Below the pieces are notes generated by a model. It saw only the letters and a program-made list of their open reading frames with translations. It had not been told where the DNA came from and did not search any database. Positions 1 through 8,364 of a stretch of 64,000 nt of DNA are shown one piece after another. The DNA comes from Phreatobacter aquaticus (GTDB lineage: Bacteria > Pseudomonadota > Alphaproteobacteria > Rhizobiales > Phreatobacteraceae). The position numbers and the translations under genes were made by a program. The stretch lies in NCBI RefSeq assembly GCF_005160265.1, contig NZ_CP039865.1, positions 2,504,828-2,568,827 on the forward strand. The letters are read 5' to 3'. Each line of letters begins with the position of its first letter. Position 1 is the stretch's first letter.

Positions 1-131
1 CCATGTCGAGGGCTCCCGCCGCTCACCGATCAAATCGGTTAGAATGCCGTCATGTCGCCCTCCGGACATCAACCTTGACCAGTCCCAGCCCATCCGCTCC
101 CGCGCAGCCATCGGCGGAGGTGGCGCAGCGC

Positions 132-989
132 ATGCGCCTCAAGGGCATCGGGCTGATGTGCATCGCGCTCGCCTGCTTCGCCTGCCTCGACACGCTGGGC
201 AAATGGCTCGGCACGTCCATGAACCCGATGCAGGTGGTCTGGACCCGCTACACTGCGGCTCTGGTCTTCGTGCTGATCATCTTCAACCCGCTGCGCGACC
301 CGAAGGTGCTGGTCACCAAGCGGCCCTGGCTGCAGGCTGTGCGTTCGGCGCTGCTGTTCCTGTCGACGGCGCTGAATTTCTTCGCGCTTCAATATCTCCA
401 GCTCGACCAGACCGTCTCGATCATGTTCGCCAATCCGTTCATCGTGGCGATCATATCCGGCCCGCTGCTCGGCGAATGGATTGGCCCGCGCCGCTGGATG
501 GCGGTTGTCGTCGGCTTCATCGGCGTGCTGGTGGTCACCCAGCCCTGGAGCGGCAACATGCACTGGGCCATGGGCCTGACCCTTCTCGGCACCACCTGCT
601 ACGCGGTCTACAACATCCTCACCCGCATGCTCGCCGGTCACGATTCCGCCGGCACCACGTCCATCTATTCGGTCGCCTTCGGCGCCATCGTCGCAACCGC
701 TCTCGTGCCCGGCTACTGGACCACGCCGGACAGCTGGTCCGTGGTGGCCGCCATGGTGGCGATCGGCGCGCTCGGCGCCTTCGGCCATTGGGTGCTGATC
801 ATCGCGCACGGCTATGCGCCGGCCGGCATTCTCGCGCCCTTCATCTATGGCCAGATCATCTGGATGATCGGTCTGGGCTGGGCGGTCTTCGGCCAGGTTC
901 CTGCCGTCAACACGCTGGTCGGCGCCGGCATTGTCATCGCCTCCGGCCTCTATCTCCTGTTCCGCGAACGGACCATCCGCGGCGGCTGA
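132..989 (+). CDS. DMT-superfamily (EamA) membrane transporter
   Basis: Inner-membrane carrier of the drug/metabolite transporter superfamily, about 285 residues with ten hydrophobic segments arranged as two EamA repeats; the substrate cannot be told from sequence. The first segment begins at LKGIGLMCIALACF and the second repeat near MHWAMGLTLLGTTCY. The frame is open back to an ATG at 3, but codons before about 78 do not look coding. I place the start at ATG 132, with GAGG about 11 nt upstream. An in-frame TTG at 75 is a real alternative and would add a Pro/Ser-rich cytoplasmic tail. The downstream gene is a response regulator with no obvious link. Family is confident, start is not. Confidence 0.85.
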   Translation: MRLKGIGLMCIALACFACLDTLGKWLGTSMNPMQVVWTRYTAALVFVLIIFNPLRDPKVLVTKRPWLQAVRSALLFLSTALNFFALQYLQLDQTVSIMFANPFIVAIISGPLLGEWIGPRRWMAVVVGFIGVLVVTQPWSGNMHWAMGLTLLGTTCYAVYNILTRMLAGHDSAGTTSIYSVAFGAIVATALVPGYWTTPDSWSVVAAMVAIGALGAFGHWVLIIAHGYAPAGILAPFIYGQIIWMIGLGWAVFGQVPAVNTLVGAGIVIASGLYLLFRERTIRGG

Positions 990-1057
990 GCCGGCCAGAT
1001 TGTCGCATCCGTAAAGTGCCGCATGAACGCCCTTGACGCTGGGGCCCGCTATCCTCC

Positions 1058-1072
1058 AGCTTGTCGCAAGCT
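1058..1072. promoter_or_regulatory. 15-bp palindrome upstream of the FixJ-type regulator
   Basis: AGCTTG-tcg-CAAGCT is a perfect inverted repeat ending 27 nt before the regulator's start codon. Its place suggests an operator, possibly autoregulatory; this is inference from position and symmetry only. Confidence 0.3.
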
Positions 1073-1099
1073 TGAGTTCATCCAGCGGGAGTACCTGTC

Positions 1100-1738
1100 A
1101 TGCGGGCGGAACCGGGCCAGGGGGCCGATCTCTACCTCGTTGATGACGATCCATCCGTTCGTGACGCGCTGGGGCTTGTGTTCGAACAGGCCGGTTTCCG
1201 CGTCTCCGGCTTTGCTGACGGGCCGGGCCTGCTCCAGGCCCTGCAGCACCGTTCCGCAGACATCCTGCTGGTCGATGTCCAATTGCCGGGCCCGAGTGGC
1301 CTCGACGTGCTGCGCCATCTCCATGCCCGCAAGTTTCCGGGGCCCATCATCCTCATGTCCGGCCATGCCGACATCCCCATGGCTGTGGAGGCGATCAAGG
1401 CCGGAGCCACCGACATCATCGAGAAGCCGTTCAATCTCGACCGGCTGGTCGCCCAGATCACCAATGCGCTGGCCAATCATTCGCGCCGCCGCGCCGAGCG
1501 TGCCGACCCCGTGGCAGCCCTCGGGCCGGAAGGCGCGAGCCTGCTGACCCCGCGCGAGCGCGACGTGCTGCAGGAACTGGTGCGCGGCGCCTCCAACAAG
1601 GAGGCTGGCCGCAGCCTCGGCATCAGCCCACGCACCATCGAGGTCCACCGCGCCCGCATCATGGAAAAACTCGGCGCGCGCAATGCCGCCGATCTGGTGC
1701 GCGTCATCTACGACGAACAGCGCACCGGCTTCAGCTGA
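1100..1738 (+). CDS. FixJ/NarL-type two-component response regulator
   Basis: Cytoplasmic transcription factor of 212 residues with an N-terminal receiver domain and a C-terminal LuxR-type helix-turn-helix. The receiver shows the acidic cluster VDDDP, the phospho-acceptor Asp59 in LLVDVQLPGPSG and the conserved Lys109 in EKPFNL. The output domain begins at LTPRERDVLQELVRG and contains SPRTIEVHRARIMEKLGARN, typical of FixJ. The start is set by GGGAG at 1086-1090. No histidine kinase gene lies beside it, so it is an orphan here and its signal and targets are unknown. Confidence 0.9.
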   Translation: MRAEPGQGADLYLVDDDPSVRDALGLVFEQAGFRVSGFADGPGLLQALQHRSADILLVDVQLPGPSGLDVLRHLHARKFPGPIILMSGHADIPMAVEAIKAGATDIIEKPFNLDRLVAQITNALANHSRRRAERADPVAALGPEGASLLTPRERDVLQELVRGASNKEAGRSLGISPRTIEVHRARIMEKLGARNAADLVRVIYDEQRTGFS

Positions 1739-1887
1739 ACGGCGCTGGGGAAAGGTCCGGTCCGTCCGGCCTTTCGGCTTGATAGACCGGCAGTCCCGGA
1801 TCATCCTCAAGCATATGAACGAGCCAGCCGGATATCGGGTCCGCTCGTGGGCAAGGCATGCGCATTCCCGCGAACCGGAGGCTGGTC

Positions 1888-2112
1888 ATGCCGGACGAAC
1901 CGCAGCTCTATGCCCGCTATCGCGGCCATATTCTTGAGATCGTCACCGACCGCCTGACCTTGCGCCTGGATACCGGCGATCTCGTTGCCATCGAGGACTA
2001 CCTGAAGGTCTTGCTTGCCGATGCGCGCGAACTCCGCATCATGACGCTGGATGAAGCGCCGTTCGTCCTGCAACGCTATCGGATCGCCCCGCCGCTCGCC
2101 TGCGCCGCCTGA
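1888..2112 (+). CDS. small hypothetical protein, 74 aa
   Basis: I do not recognise the family. The product starts MPDEPQLYARY, is soluble, has no signal peptide and contains a mixed-charge stretch that could form a small alpha/beta domain. The ATG at 1888 is preceded by GGAGG at 1877-1881 with good spacing; a GTG/ATG ten codons upstream lacks such a site. Codon use matches the neighbours (strong G/C at third positions), which supports a real gene. It stands alone between the response regulator and the phosphomutase, in the same direction as both. Confidence 0.55.
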   Translation: MPDEPQLYARYRGHILEIVTDRLTLRLDTGDLVAIEDYLKVLLADARELRIMTLDEAPFVLQRYRIAPPLACAA

Positions 2113-2229
2113 GCGGAACGTTTGGCGCTCACCGGCCGTTCATCCTTGCCATGGCATGTCCTGTCGCGCCCGGCGATGCTATACCGCATCGCACCCTTAT
2201 CCTTGTCGTCGCAAAGGTCAGAGTTCCTG

Positions 2230-3729
2230 ATGTTCCCGAAACCTTCCGCCGAACTGACGCCGAACACCGCAGCCTATGAACTGCTGCCCATGGTGAAGCC
2301 CACCGGCTTTCGCGAATATGACGCGCGCTGGTTCTTCGGCAAGGAACTGAACCTGATGGGCGTCCAGGCCGTCGGCATGGGCCTCGGCACGCTGATCGGC
2401 CGCATGGGCGTCAAGCGCGAGATCGTCGTCGGCCACGACTACCGGTCCTATTCTCAGTCGATCAAGCTCGCCCTGATCACCGGCCTGATGGCCGCCGGCT
2501 GCAAGGTGCGCGACATCGGGCTCTGCATGTCGCCCATGGCCTATTTCGCCCAGTTCGAACTCGACGTGCCCTGCGTCGCCATGGTCACCGCCAGCCATAA
2601 CGACAATGGCTGGACCGGCGTGAAGATGGGCGCCCAGCGTCCGGTTACCTTCGGCCCCGACGAGATGACCGCGCTGAAGAAGATCGTGCTGGAGGCCGAT
2701 TTCGACCTCATCGGCGACGGCTCCTATCTCTACATTGAGGACTTCGCCGCCCGTTACATCCGCGATCTCACCGACAGGCCGAAGATCACCCGCAAGCTCA
2801 AGGTCATCGCGGCCTGCGGCAACGGCACGGCGGGCGCGTTTGCGCCGCAGATCCTGGAAAAGCTCGGCTGCGAAGTCATCCCGATGGATGTCGAGCTCGA
2901 CTACACGTTCCCGCGCTACAATCCGAACCCCGAGGACATGAAGATGCTTCATGCCATGGCGGATGCGGTGAAGCATCACGGCGCCGATGTGGCGCTCGGC
3001 TTCGATGGCGACGGCGACCGTTGCGGCGTGGTCGACAATCACGGCGAGGAGATCTTCGCCGACAAGATCGGCGTGATGCTCGCCCGTGACCTCACCAAGG
3101 TCCACGGCCCCTCGCAATTCGTCGTCGATGTGAAGTCGACCGGCCTGTTCCACTCCGATCCGGAGCTGCAGCGCCTCGGCGCCAAGACCGACTATTGGAA
3201 GACCGGCCATTCCTACATCAAGCGGCGGGTGCGCGACCTGAACGCGCTGGCGGGTTTCGAGAAGTCGGGCCACTTCTTCTTCAACGCGCCCGTCGGCCGC
3301 GGCTATGACGACGGTGTCGTCACCGCCATCGCCGTCATCGACATGCTCGACCGCAATCCGGACAAGTCGATGGCCGATCTCTACGCGGCTGTGCCGAAGA
3401 CCTGGGGCTCGCCCACCATGGCGCCGAAATGCGCCGACGAGATCAAGTACGAGGTGGTCGATCGCGTCATCAAGCGGTTCGAGGACATGAAGGCGAAGGG
3501 CGAGACCGTCGCCGGTCAGCCGATCGTCGATCTCGTCACCGTCAACGGCGTGCGCATCACCGCGCCTGACGGCACCTGGGGCCTGGTGCGCGCCTCCTCC
3601 AACAAGCCGGAACTGGTCGTCGTGGTGGAGAGCCCGGTGGCGGAAGCCCGCATGCGGGAGATGTTCCACGCGGTCGACGCGGTGATCCGCGAGAACCCGG
3701 AAGTCGGCGCCTACAACCAGACGATCTGA
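2230..3729 (+). CDS. phosphomannomutase/phosphoglucomutase
   Basis: Alpha-D-phosphohexomutase of 499 residues, the usual size for this bifunctional family, interconverting hexose 1- and 6-phosphates for nucleotide-sugar and polysaccharide synthesis in the cytoplasm. The phosphoserine is Ser122 in TASHNDNGWTG, the magnesium loop is DGDGD at 259-263 followed by Arg264, and a further conserved loop CGNGTAG is present. The longer reading frame from 2122 adds 36 residues with no family counterpart; ATG 2230 gives the expected N-terminus. A strong hairpin follows the stop. No polysaccharide genes are adjacent, so which sugar is the main substrate stays open. Confidence 0.93.
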   Translation: MFPKPSAELTPNTAAYELLPMVKPTGFREYDARWFFGKELNLMGVQAVGMGLGTLIGRMGVKREIVVGHDYRSYSQSIKLALITGLMAAGCKVRDIGLCMSPMAYFAQFELDVPCVAMVTASHNDNGWTGVKMGAQRPVTFGPDEMTALKKIVLEADFDLIGDGSYLYIEDFAARYIRDLTDRPKITRKLKVIAACGNGTAGAFAPQILEKLGCEVIPMDVELDYTFPRYNPNPEDMKMLHAMADAVKHHGADVALGFDGDGDRCGVVDNHGEEIFADKIGVMLARDLTKVHGPSQFVVDVKSTGLFHSDPELQRLGAKTDYWKTGHSYIKRRVRDLNALAGFEKSGHFFFNAPVGRGYDDGVVTAIAVIDMLDRNPDKSMADLYAAVPKTWGSPTMAPKCADEIKYEVVDRVIKRFEDMKAKGETVAGQPIVDLVTVNGVRITAPDGTWGLVRASSNKPELVVVVESPVAEARMREMFHAVDAVIRENPEVGAYNQTI

Positions 3730-3735
3730 CGTCGA

Positions 3736-3768
3736 GTCGGCAGGCGAGGCGTGGCCTCGCCTGCCGAC
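3736..3768 (+). terminator. 15-bp GC-rich hairpin after the phosphomutase gene
   Basis: A perfect 15-bp stem (3736-3750 paired with 3754-3768) with loop GTG begins 6 nt after the stop codon. There is no U-tract after it, so it may act as an mRNA 3' stabiliser or a weak terminator rather than a classic intrinsic terminator. Confidence 0.55.
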
Positions 3769-3872
3769 CTCACCTTCCGTAAGATTTAGTCCCGTGCCGG
3801 TCCTCTAAATTTACCTGCCGTTAACCATGGCGATGCGAGCGTTGTCTCAATCGCCAACAGGGGGCAGGCGCC

Positions 3873-4136
3873 ATGACCGACACGACATCCGACGACATGC
3901 CGAGGAAGGGTGTCCTCAAGGCTGCCGAACTCGAGACCCTGCGCACCATCACATCGGGCATCGCCTCGTTCGGCGCCGCCGTGCGCAACAGCACCCTCTC
4001 GAACGAAGAGAAGTCGCGGGTTCTCGCCCGCCTCGCCGAAGCCTCCGGCTCGATGATGGACGCCACCACCACCTATCTCGCCGGTGCGCGCGCCAGCCGG
4101 GTTCCCGAGCCGATGTCGCTCTCCATGGCCCATTGA
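3873..4136 (+). CDS. small hypothetical protein, 87 aa
   Basis: Unrecognised soluble protein, predicted mainly alpha-helical, with Ala/Ser/Thr-rich helices (for example TLRTITSGIASFG and RLAEASGSMMDA). The ATG is preceded by a GGGGG-rich site at 3860-3864. Codon use is like its neighbours. It has no signal peptide or membrane segment. It sits in tandem between the phosphomutase and the OlsB-like gene, separated by more than 100 nt from each, so it is probably transcribed alone. Function unknown. Confidence 0.55.
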   Translation: MTDTTSDDMPRKGVLKAAELETLRTITSGIASFGAAVRNSTLSNEEKSRVLARLAEASGSMMDATTTYLAGARASRVPEPMSLSMAH

Positions 4137-4282
4137 GGCTGGTGGCCGCGTCGCCTTGGCGCGGCGCCTCCGTCACCGTTCCGTTGCATCATCGTCATTG
4201 CCGTGTCCGATCCGTGTAAGACCACGGTCGTCATGGACGGGGTCTGCCGAATCGGCAGCCCGGCACGGCGGAGAGAGCGACG

Positions 4283-5239
4283 ATGAATGCGCCCCAGGCT
4301 CGAGGCGGCAACGCCTTCATCAAGCAATGGAACCCTGCCGCCTGGGCCGATCACGGCCGCAGGATCATCCCGATCGTGCGCGCCTATGGCGGCATCCGCC
4401 CGCGCGCCGCGCGGGTCGCCGAACCCCGCTCGCTTGGCCGCATCGGCTCGCTGGAAGTCCGCCTTGCCGCCAATGCAACGGAAGTCCGCCGCGCCCAGCG
4501 CTTGCGCTTCCACGTCTTCTACGAAGAGATGCGGGCGATCGCCGACGGCCCCTCCAGGCTTGCCCGCCGCGACATCGACGCCTTTGACGCGATCTGCGAC
4601 CATCTCGTGGTCGTCGACCACGACCTGATCGAGCGGCCGCGCTTCGGTCCGCCGCGCCCGGCCATTGTCGGCACCTACCGCCTGCTGCGCCAGGAGATCG
4701 CCGATCGCCATGGCGGCTTCTACACCGCCTCCGAATTCGACATTTCCGGCCTGCTCGCCCGCCACAAGGGCCGCCGTTTCCTGGAGCTCGGGCGCTCCTG
4801 CGTGCTGCCGGCCTATCGCACCAAGCGCACCGTGGAACTGCTGTGGCAGGGCATCTGGAGCTATGTGCTCACCCACCGCATCGACGTGATGTTCGGCTGC
4901 GCCAGCCTGGAGGGCACCGATCCGAAGGCGCTCTCGATGGAACTGTCCTTCCTCAGCCACTGTGCCAAGGCGCCGGCCGAATGGGCCGCCGGTCCGCTGC
5001 CGGCCCGGCATGTGCCGATGGACCGCCTGTCAAAGGACGCCATCGACATGAAGCGGACGCTTCATGTCCTGCCGCCGCTGATCAAGGGCTATCTGCGCCT
5101 CGGCGCCTATATCGGCAACGGCGCGGTGGTCGACCACCAGTTCGGCACCACCGACGTGCTGGTGGTGCTGCCGGTCGAGGCGATCCACCCGCGCTATGTC
5201 GAGCATTTCGGCGGCGGCGCCGAACGCCAGGCGGCGTGA
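4283..5239 (+). CDS. OlsB-like GNAT-fold N-acyltransferase
   Basis: 318-residue member of the hemolysin-like/OlsB acyltransferase family (GNAT fold), whose rhizobial members move a 3-hydroxyacyl chain from acyl-ACP onto ornithine, the first step of ornithine-lipid synthesis. Family hallmarks are RLRFHVFYEEM, the FDAICDHLVVVD segment, VGTYRLLRQEIA, LELGRSCVLP, and MFGCASLEGTDP. The gene is not next to an olsA partner, which is common outside the best-known rhizobia. The Arg-rich first 60 residues are not conserved in what I recall of the family. Fold and family are confident; the ornithine substrate is inferred. Confidence 0.8.
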   Translation: MNAPQARGGNAFIKQWNPAAWADHGRRIIPIVRAYGGIRPRAARVAEPRSLGRIGSLEVRLAANATEVRRAQRLRFHVFYEEMRAIADGPSRLARRDIDAFDAICDHLVVVDHDLIERPRFGPPRPAIVGTYRLLRQEIADRHGGFYTASEFDISGLLARHKGRRFLELGRSCVLPAYRTKRTVELLWQGIWSYVLTHRIDVMFGCASLEGTDPKALSMELSFLSHCAKAPAEWAAGPLPARHVPMDRLSKDAIDMKRTLHVLPPLIKGYLRLGAYIGNGAVVDHQFGTTDVLVVLPVEAIHPRYVEHFGGGAERQAA

Positions 5240-5260
5240 GGGGGTAGGGGCTCGCGCCTG

Positions 5261-5390
5261 TCACCCCACCCCAACCCTCCCCGCAAGCGGGGAGGGGGTT
5301 ATGTGCCGCCTCTTGCAGAGTTCGCGCGCAATCGTGTCGGTGGCGCGATCTTCTCCCTCCCCTCGTGAGGGGAGATTTGGGGTGGGGTGC
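5261..5390. repeat. family A palindromic repeat, inverted pair
   Basis: Left arm TCACCCCACCCCAACCCTCC plus a CCCCGCAAGCGGGG hairpin, and right arm (5353-5390) in opposite orientation ending TTGGGGTGGGGTG. It fills the gap between two convergent genes. Other family A copies lie near 6838, 8189, 11992, 15942 and 62973. Confidence 0.85.
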
Positions 5391-5416
5391 CGGGGACAGA
5401 TGCGCCCGACCGCCCC

Positions 5417-6742
5417 TCACCCCTCCAGCATCTCCGTATCCTTGATCTCGATGCCGAAGCCGTTGAGCCCGACATAGTGCCGGCTCTTGGACGCGAGCAG
5501 CGTGATCTGGCTGACGCCGAGATCCCGGAGGATCTGTGCGCCGAGGCCGATCTCGCGCCACTGCTCGTCGCGCATCTTGGCCGAGCCATGGCTCTCGTGG
5601 ATATCGGGGGCGGGCGCGCTGGCCGCCAGCGACTGCGCCGGCACGCCGGCCGAACCGTCGCGCAGATAGATCATGATGCCGCCGCGCTTCGACAATTGCG
5701 CCATGGCGCGCTCGGCGACGCGGTTCTTGCCGAACACGTCGCGCAGCACCGTCTCGCGATGCAGGCGCACCAGCGCCGGCTGGCCGGCCTCGATATCGCC
5801 GAACACCACGGCGAGATGCTCCACCTTGTCATAGGGCGTGCGATAGGCGATGCCGCGGGCCGGTCCGAACGGGGTGTCGACGGTGAACTCGCCAGCCCGC
5901 TCCACCAGACGGTCGCGCGCCTGGCGGTACTTGATGAGATCGGCAACCGAGACCAGCACGAGGCCATGCTTGGCGGCAAAATCGCGCACCTGCTGGCCGC
6001 GGGTCACCGTGCCATCGTCATTGACCAGTTCGCAGATGACGCCGATCGGCGGGAGCCCTGCGAGCTTGCAGAGATCGACGGCAGCCTCCGTATGGCCCGA
6101 GCGCATCAGCACGCCGCCATCCTTGGCGATCAGCGGGAAGATGTGGCCGGGCCGGACGAAATCGACGGCGCCAGCATTGGGATTGGCGAGGCCGCGCACG
6201 GTGGCGGTGCGGTCATCGGCCGAAATGCCGGTGGTTGTGCCGTGGCGATAGTCGACCGAGACGGTGAAGGCGGTGCCATGGGGTGAGTCATTCGACGACA
6301 CCATGGGATCGAGGCGCAGGCGCCGTGCCTCGTCCAGCGTCAGCGGCGTGCAGACGATGCCCGACGTGTGGCGCACGATGAAGGCCATCTGCTCGGGCGT
6401 GCAGAGCGAGGCGGCGACGATCAGGTCGCCCTCGTTCTCGCGGTCATCGTCATCGGTCACGACCACGATCTGTCCCTTGGCGAAGGCGTCGAGGGCGGCC
6501 TTCACGCGTTCGGTTGATTCCAGCATGGCAAGCTCCAGATCCTGCGGCCCCTTCAGGCCGATGAAGTCGTTGGGGGTGACGGCGCCGCCGGTGATCTCGG
6601 CGATGCGGGCGGCCGTCTCGCGCGACATCCACGGCGCCTCGCCATTGCACAAAGCCGTCACGGTCGCCGGCGAGACGCCGAGCGTCTTCGCGAAGGCGAA
6701 CCGGGTCAGGCCGGCACGGGTGAGCCAGATGTCGAGCTTCAT
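5417..6742 (-). CDS. ribB: HTH-RibB-RibX fusion: 3,4-dihydroxy-2-butanone-4-phosphate synthase with Cro-like domain
   Basis: 441 residues in three parts. Residues 1-62 are a Cro/XRE-like helix-turn-helix (FAKTLGVSPATVTALCNG, then TGGAVTPNDF). Residues about 70-275 are RibB, which makes 3,4-dihydroxy-2-butanone 4-phosphate from ribulose 5-phosphate for riboflavin synthesis; the acidic loop DDDDRENEGD at 97-106 and HTEAAVDLC are present. Residues about 281-441 resemble GTP cyclohydrolase II but lack its zinc cysteines (RLHRETVLRDVFG replaces the Cys-bearing segment) and its EGRxIG motif, as in RibBX proteins, so a separate RibA must exist elsewhere. The start has no ribosome binding site; the leader before ATG is pyrimidine-rich. 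A 21-bp palindrome lies just upstream. Enzyme assignment is sure; the regulatory role of the HTH is inference. Confidence 0.93.
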   Translation of the reverse strand: MKLDIWLTRAGLTRFAFAKTLGVSPATVTALCNGEAPWMSRETAARIAEITGGAVTPNDFIGLKGPQDLELAMLESTERVKAALDAFAKGQIVVVTDDDDRENEGDLIVAASLCTPEQMAFIVRHTSGIVCTPLTLDEARRLRLDPMVSSNDSPHGTAFTVSVDYRHGTTTGISADDRTATVRGLANPNAGAVDFVRPGHIFPLIAKDGGVLMRSGHTEAAVDLCKLAGLPPIGVICELVNDDGTVTRGQQVRDFAAKHGLVLVSVADLIKYRQARDRLVERAGEFTVDTPFGPARGIAYRTPYDKVEHLAVVFGDIEAGQPALVRLHRETVLRDVFGKNRVAERAMAQLSKRGGIMIYLRDGSAGVPAQSLAASAPAPDIHESHGSAKMRDEQWREIGLGAQILRDLGVSQITLLASKSRHYVGLNGFGIEIKDTEMLEG

Positions 6743-6748
6743 GGGGAG

Positions 6749-6777
6749 AAGATGGGGCGAGTGAGAATTTCAGTCAA
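6749..6777 (-). promoter_or_regulatory. predicted ribBX promoter giving a leaderless mRNA
   Basis: On the minus strand TTGACT (6777-6772) and CATCTT (6754-6749) are separated by exactly 17 nt. The A of the ribBX ATG is 7 nt beyond the -10 box, which would place +1 at the start codon. The -10 matches consensus at only three positions, so this is a prediction. Confidence 0.4.
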
Positions 6778-6786
6778 ACTGAAATT
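6766..6786. promoter_or_regulatory. 21-bp perfect palindrome (candidate operator) before ribBX
   Basis: AATTTCAGT-caa-ACTGAAATT: 9-bp arms, 3-nt centre. It overlaps the predicted -35 box and ends 24 nt from the start codon. A second, looser copy of the half-sites ATTTCA and TGAAAT lies at 6805-6827, about 40 bp further upstream. It is a natural target for the HTH domain encoded by the gene itself, but no binding data exist here. Confidence 0.55.
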
Positions 6787-6837
6787 GTGCAGATACAGCC
6801 GTGCATTTCAGCAAGGGTGAATGAAATCGGTCGAATG

Positions 6838-6988
6838 CCCCACCCCAACCCTCCTCGCAAGTGGGGAGGGCACACTTGCCGAACCGACCCTTCCAATTCG
6901 TCATGCCCGCCCTTGTGGCGGGCATCCACGTCTTGAGTCTAGGGCGCCGAGAAGACGTGGATGGCCGGGACAAGTCCGGCCATGACGT
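6838..6988. repeat. single family A unit followed by a family D palindromic repeat
   Basis: 6838-6871 is one family A unit (CACCCCAACCCTCCTCGCAA with its hairpin). 6899-6988 is a different palindrome: TCATGCCCGCC...GGCGGGCATCCACG on the left mirrors CGTGGATGGCCGGGA...CCGGCCATGA on the right. They lie between ribBX and aroC. Confidence 0.75.
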
Positions 6989-7030
6989 GGAGGGACTGAC
7001 GCGTCAGTTGCAGGTGCCCCAAGACCAATC

Positions 7031-8116
7031 CTACCCGTTCTGCGCGCGGTTCCTCAGATAATGATCCGCGATCACACACGCCACCATGGCCTCGCCCACC
7101 GGCACGGCACGAATGCCGACGCAGGGGTCGTGGCGGCCCTTGGTGAGGATGTCGGCCTCGGCACCATGCTTGTCGATGGTGAGGCGCGGAGTGAGGATCG
7201 ACGAGGTCGGCTTCACGGCAAAACGCGCGACCACCGGCTGGCCCGTCGAAATGCCGCCGAGAATGCCGCCGGCATGGTTGGACAGGAACAACGGCACGCC
7301 GTCATTGCCCATGCGCATCTCGTCGGCATTCTCCTCGCCTGACAGCGCCGCCGAGCCGAAGCCGTCGCCGATCTCGACGCCCTTCACCGCATTGATGCCC
7401 ATGAGGGCCGAAGCGATATCGGCATCGAGCTTGGCATAGATCGGCGCTCCAAGCCCCGCTGGCACGCCTTCCGCCACGATCTCCAGCACGGCGCCGATCG
7501 ACGAACCAGATTTGCGGATGCCGTCGAGATAGCTCTCATAAAACGTCGCCATCTCGGCATCCGGGCAGAAGAACGGGTTCTGGCCAATCTGGTCCCAGTC
7601 CCAGCGCGACCTGTCGATGGCATGCGGGCCCATCTGAACGAGGGCGCCGCGCACATCGAGGCCGGGCACGATCTTGCGCGCAATCGCGCCCGCCGCCACC
7701 CGCGAGGCCGTCTCGCGCGCCGAGGAGCGCCCGCCGCCGCGATAGTCGCGGATGCCATATTTCATTTCATAGGTGAAATCGGCATGTCCCGGACGGAACT
7801 TGTCCTTGATGTCGGAATAGTCCTTCGAACGCTGATCGGTGTTCTCGATCAGCAGCGCAATGGGCGTCCCCGTCGTCACCTGCACGCCATTGTCGTCCAC
7901 CATCACGCCCGACAGGATCTTCACCTCGTCGGCCTCGCGGCGCTGGGTGGTGAAGCGCGATGTGCCGGGCTTGCGGCGGTCGAGATCGGCCTGGATGTCT
8001 TCGGCGGTCAGCGGAATGCGCGGTGGGCAGCCATCGACCACGCAGCCGATTGCGACCCCGTGGCTCTCGCCGAAGGTGGTGACGCGGAACAGGTGGCCGA
8101 AAGTGTTGTGCGACAT
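7031..8116 (-). CDS. aroC: chorismate synthase
   Basis: 361 residues. It converts 5-enolpyruvylshikimate 3-phosphate to chorismate with reduced FMN, the last common step to aromatic amino acids. The N-terminus [20 protein letters not shown] is the family signature, and [19 protein letters not shown] and [17 protein letters not shown] follow as expected. The frame is open for 12 more codons upstream, but the MSHNTFG start matches the family. It stands alone between repeats; the flavin-dependent enzyme sits near ribBX, though the two are not obviously one operon (nearly 290 nt with repeats between). Confidence 0.97.
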   Translation of the reverse strand: MSHNTFGHLFRVTTFGESHGVAIGCVVDGCPPRIPLTAEDIQADLDRRKPGTSRFTTQRREADEVKILSGVMVDDNGVQVTTGTPIALLIENTDQRSKDYSDIKDKFRPGHADFTYEMKYGIRDYRGGGRSSARETASRVAAGAIARKIVPGLDVRGALVQMGPHAIDRSRWDWDQIGQNPFFCPDAEMATFYESYLDGIRKSGSSIGAVLEIVAEGVPAGLGAPIYAKLDADIASALMGINAVKGVEIGDGFGSAALSGEENADEMRMGNDGVPLFLSNHAGGILGGISTGQPVVARFAVKPTSSILTPRLTIDKHGAEADILTKGRHDPCVGIRAVPVGEAMVACVIADHYLRNRAQNG

Positions 8117-8188
8117 GGCGTGCGGATTAGGGGGAAGGCGCGGATGGGTCAAGCGGCGGGAGGACGCGGTCTGTCTAATGTCCGCCTG

Positions 8189-8333
8189 TCACCCCACCCC
8201 AACCCTTCCCTCGATGAGGGGAGGGGGCTGGAGCCCGCTTCCGCGACGACCGCCGTGCCAGGGGACGATCGCCATGGTTCCGATGGCGCGATCGGCTCCC
8301 GCCCCGCTTGCGGGGAGGGTTGGGGTGGGGTGC
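8189..8333. repeat. family A palindromic repeat, inverted pair
   Basis: Left unit 8189-8226 (TCACCCCACCCCAACCCTTC) and right unit 8297-8333 ending GGTTGGGGTGGGGTG. It lies between the aroC start and the acdR stop and accounts for most of this 250-nt gap. Confidence 0.85.
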
Positions 8334-8364
8334 CAGGCGGGCGCAAACGGTCCCCAATCGTCCC

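Noticed and set aside
69-809. Long minus-strand frame opposite the DMT transporter
   Set aside because: Arises from GC-biased third positions of the real gene; encodes an Arg/His/Gly/Asp-rich protein with no family features. The same holds for other long opposite-strand frames, e.g. 2218-3669, 30469-32778 and 47661-49436.
2122-2229. N-terminal extension of the phosphomutase
   Set aside because: Outside the family's usual length and codon bias; ATG 2230 restores a standard 499-residue protein.
6743-7030. FMN riboswitch upstream of ribBX
   Set aside because: The conserved FMN-aptamer blocks are not found; the space holds the palindrome, a predicted promoter and repeats.
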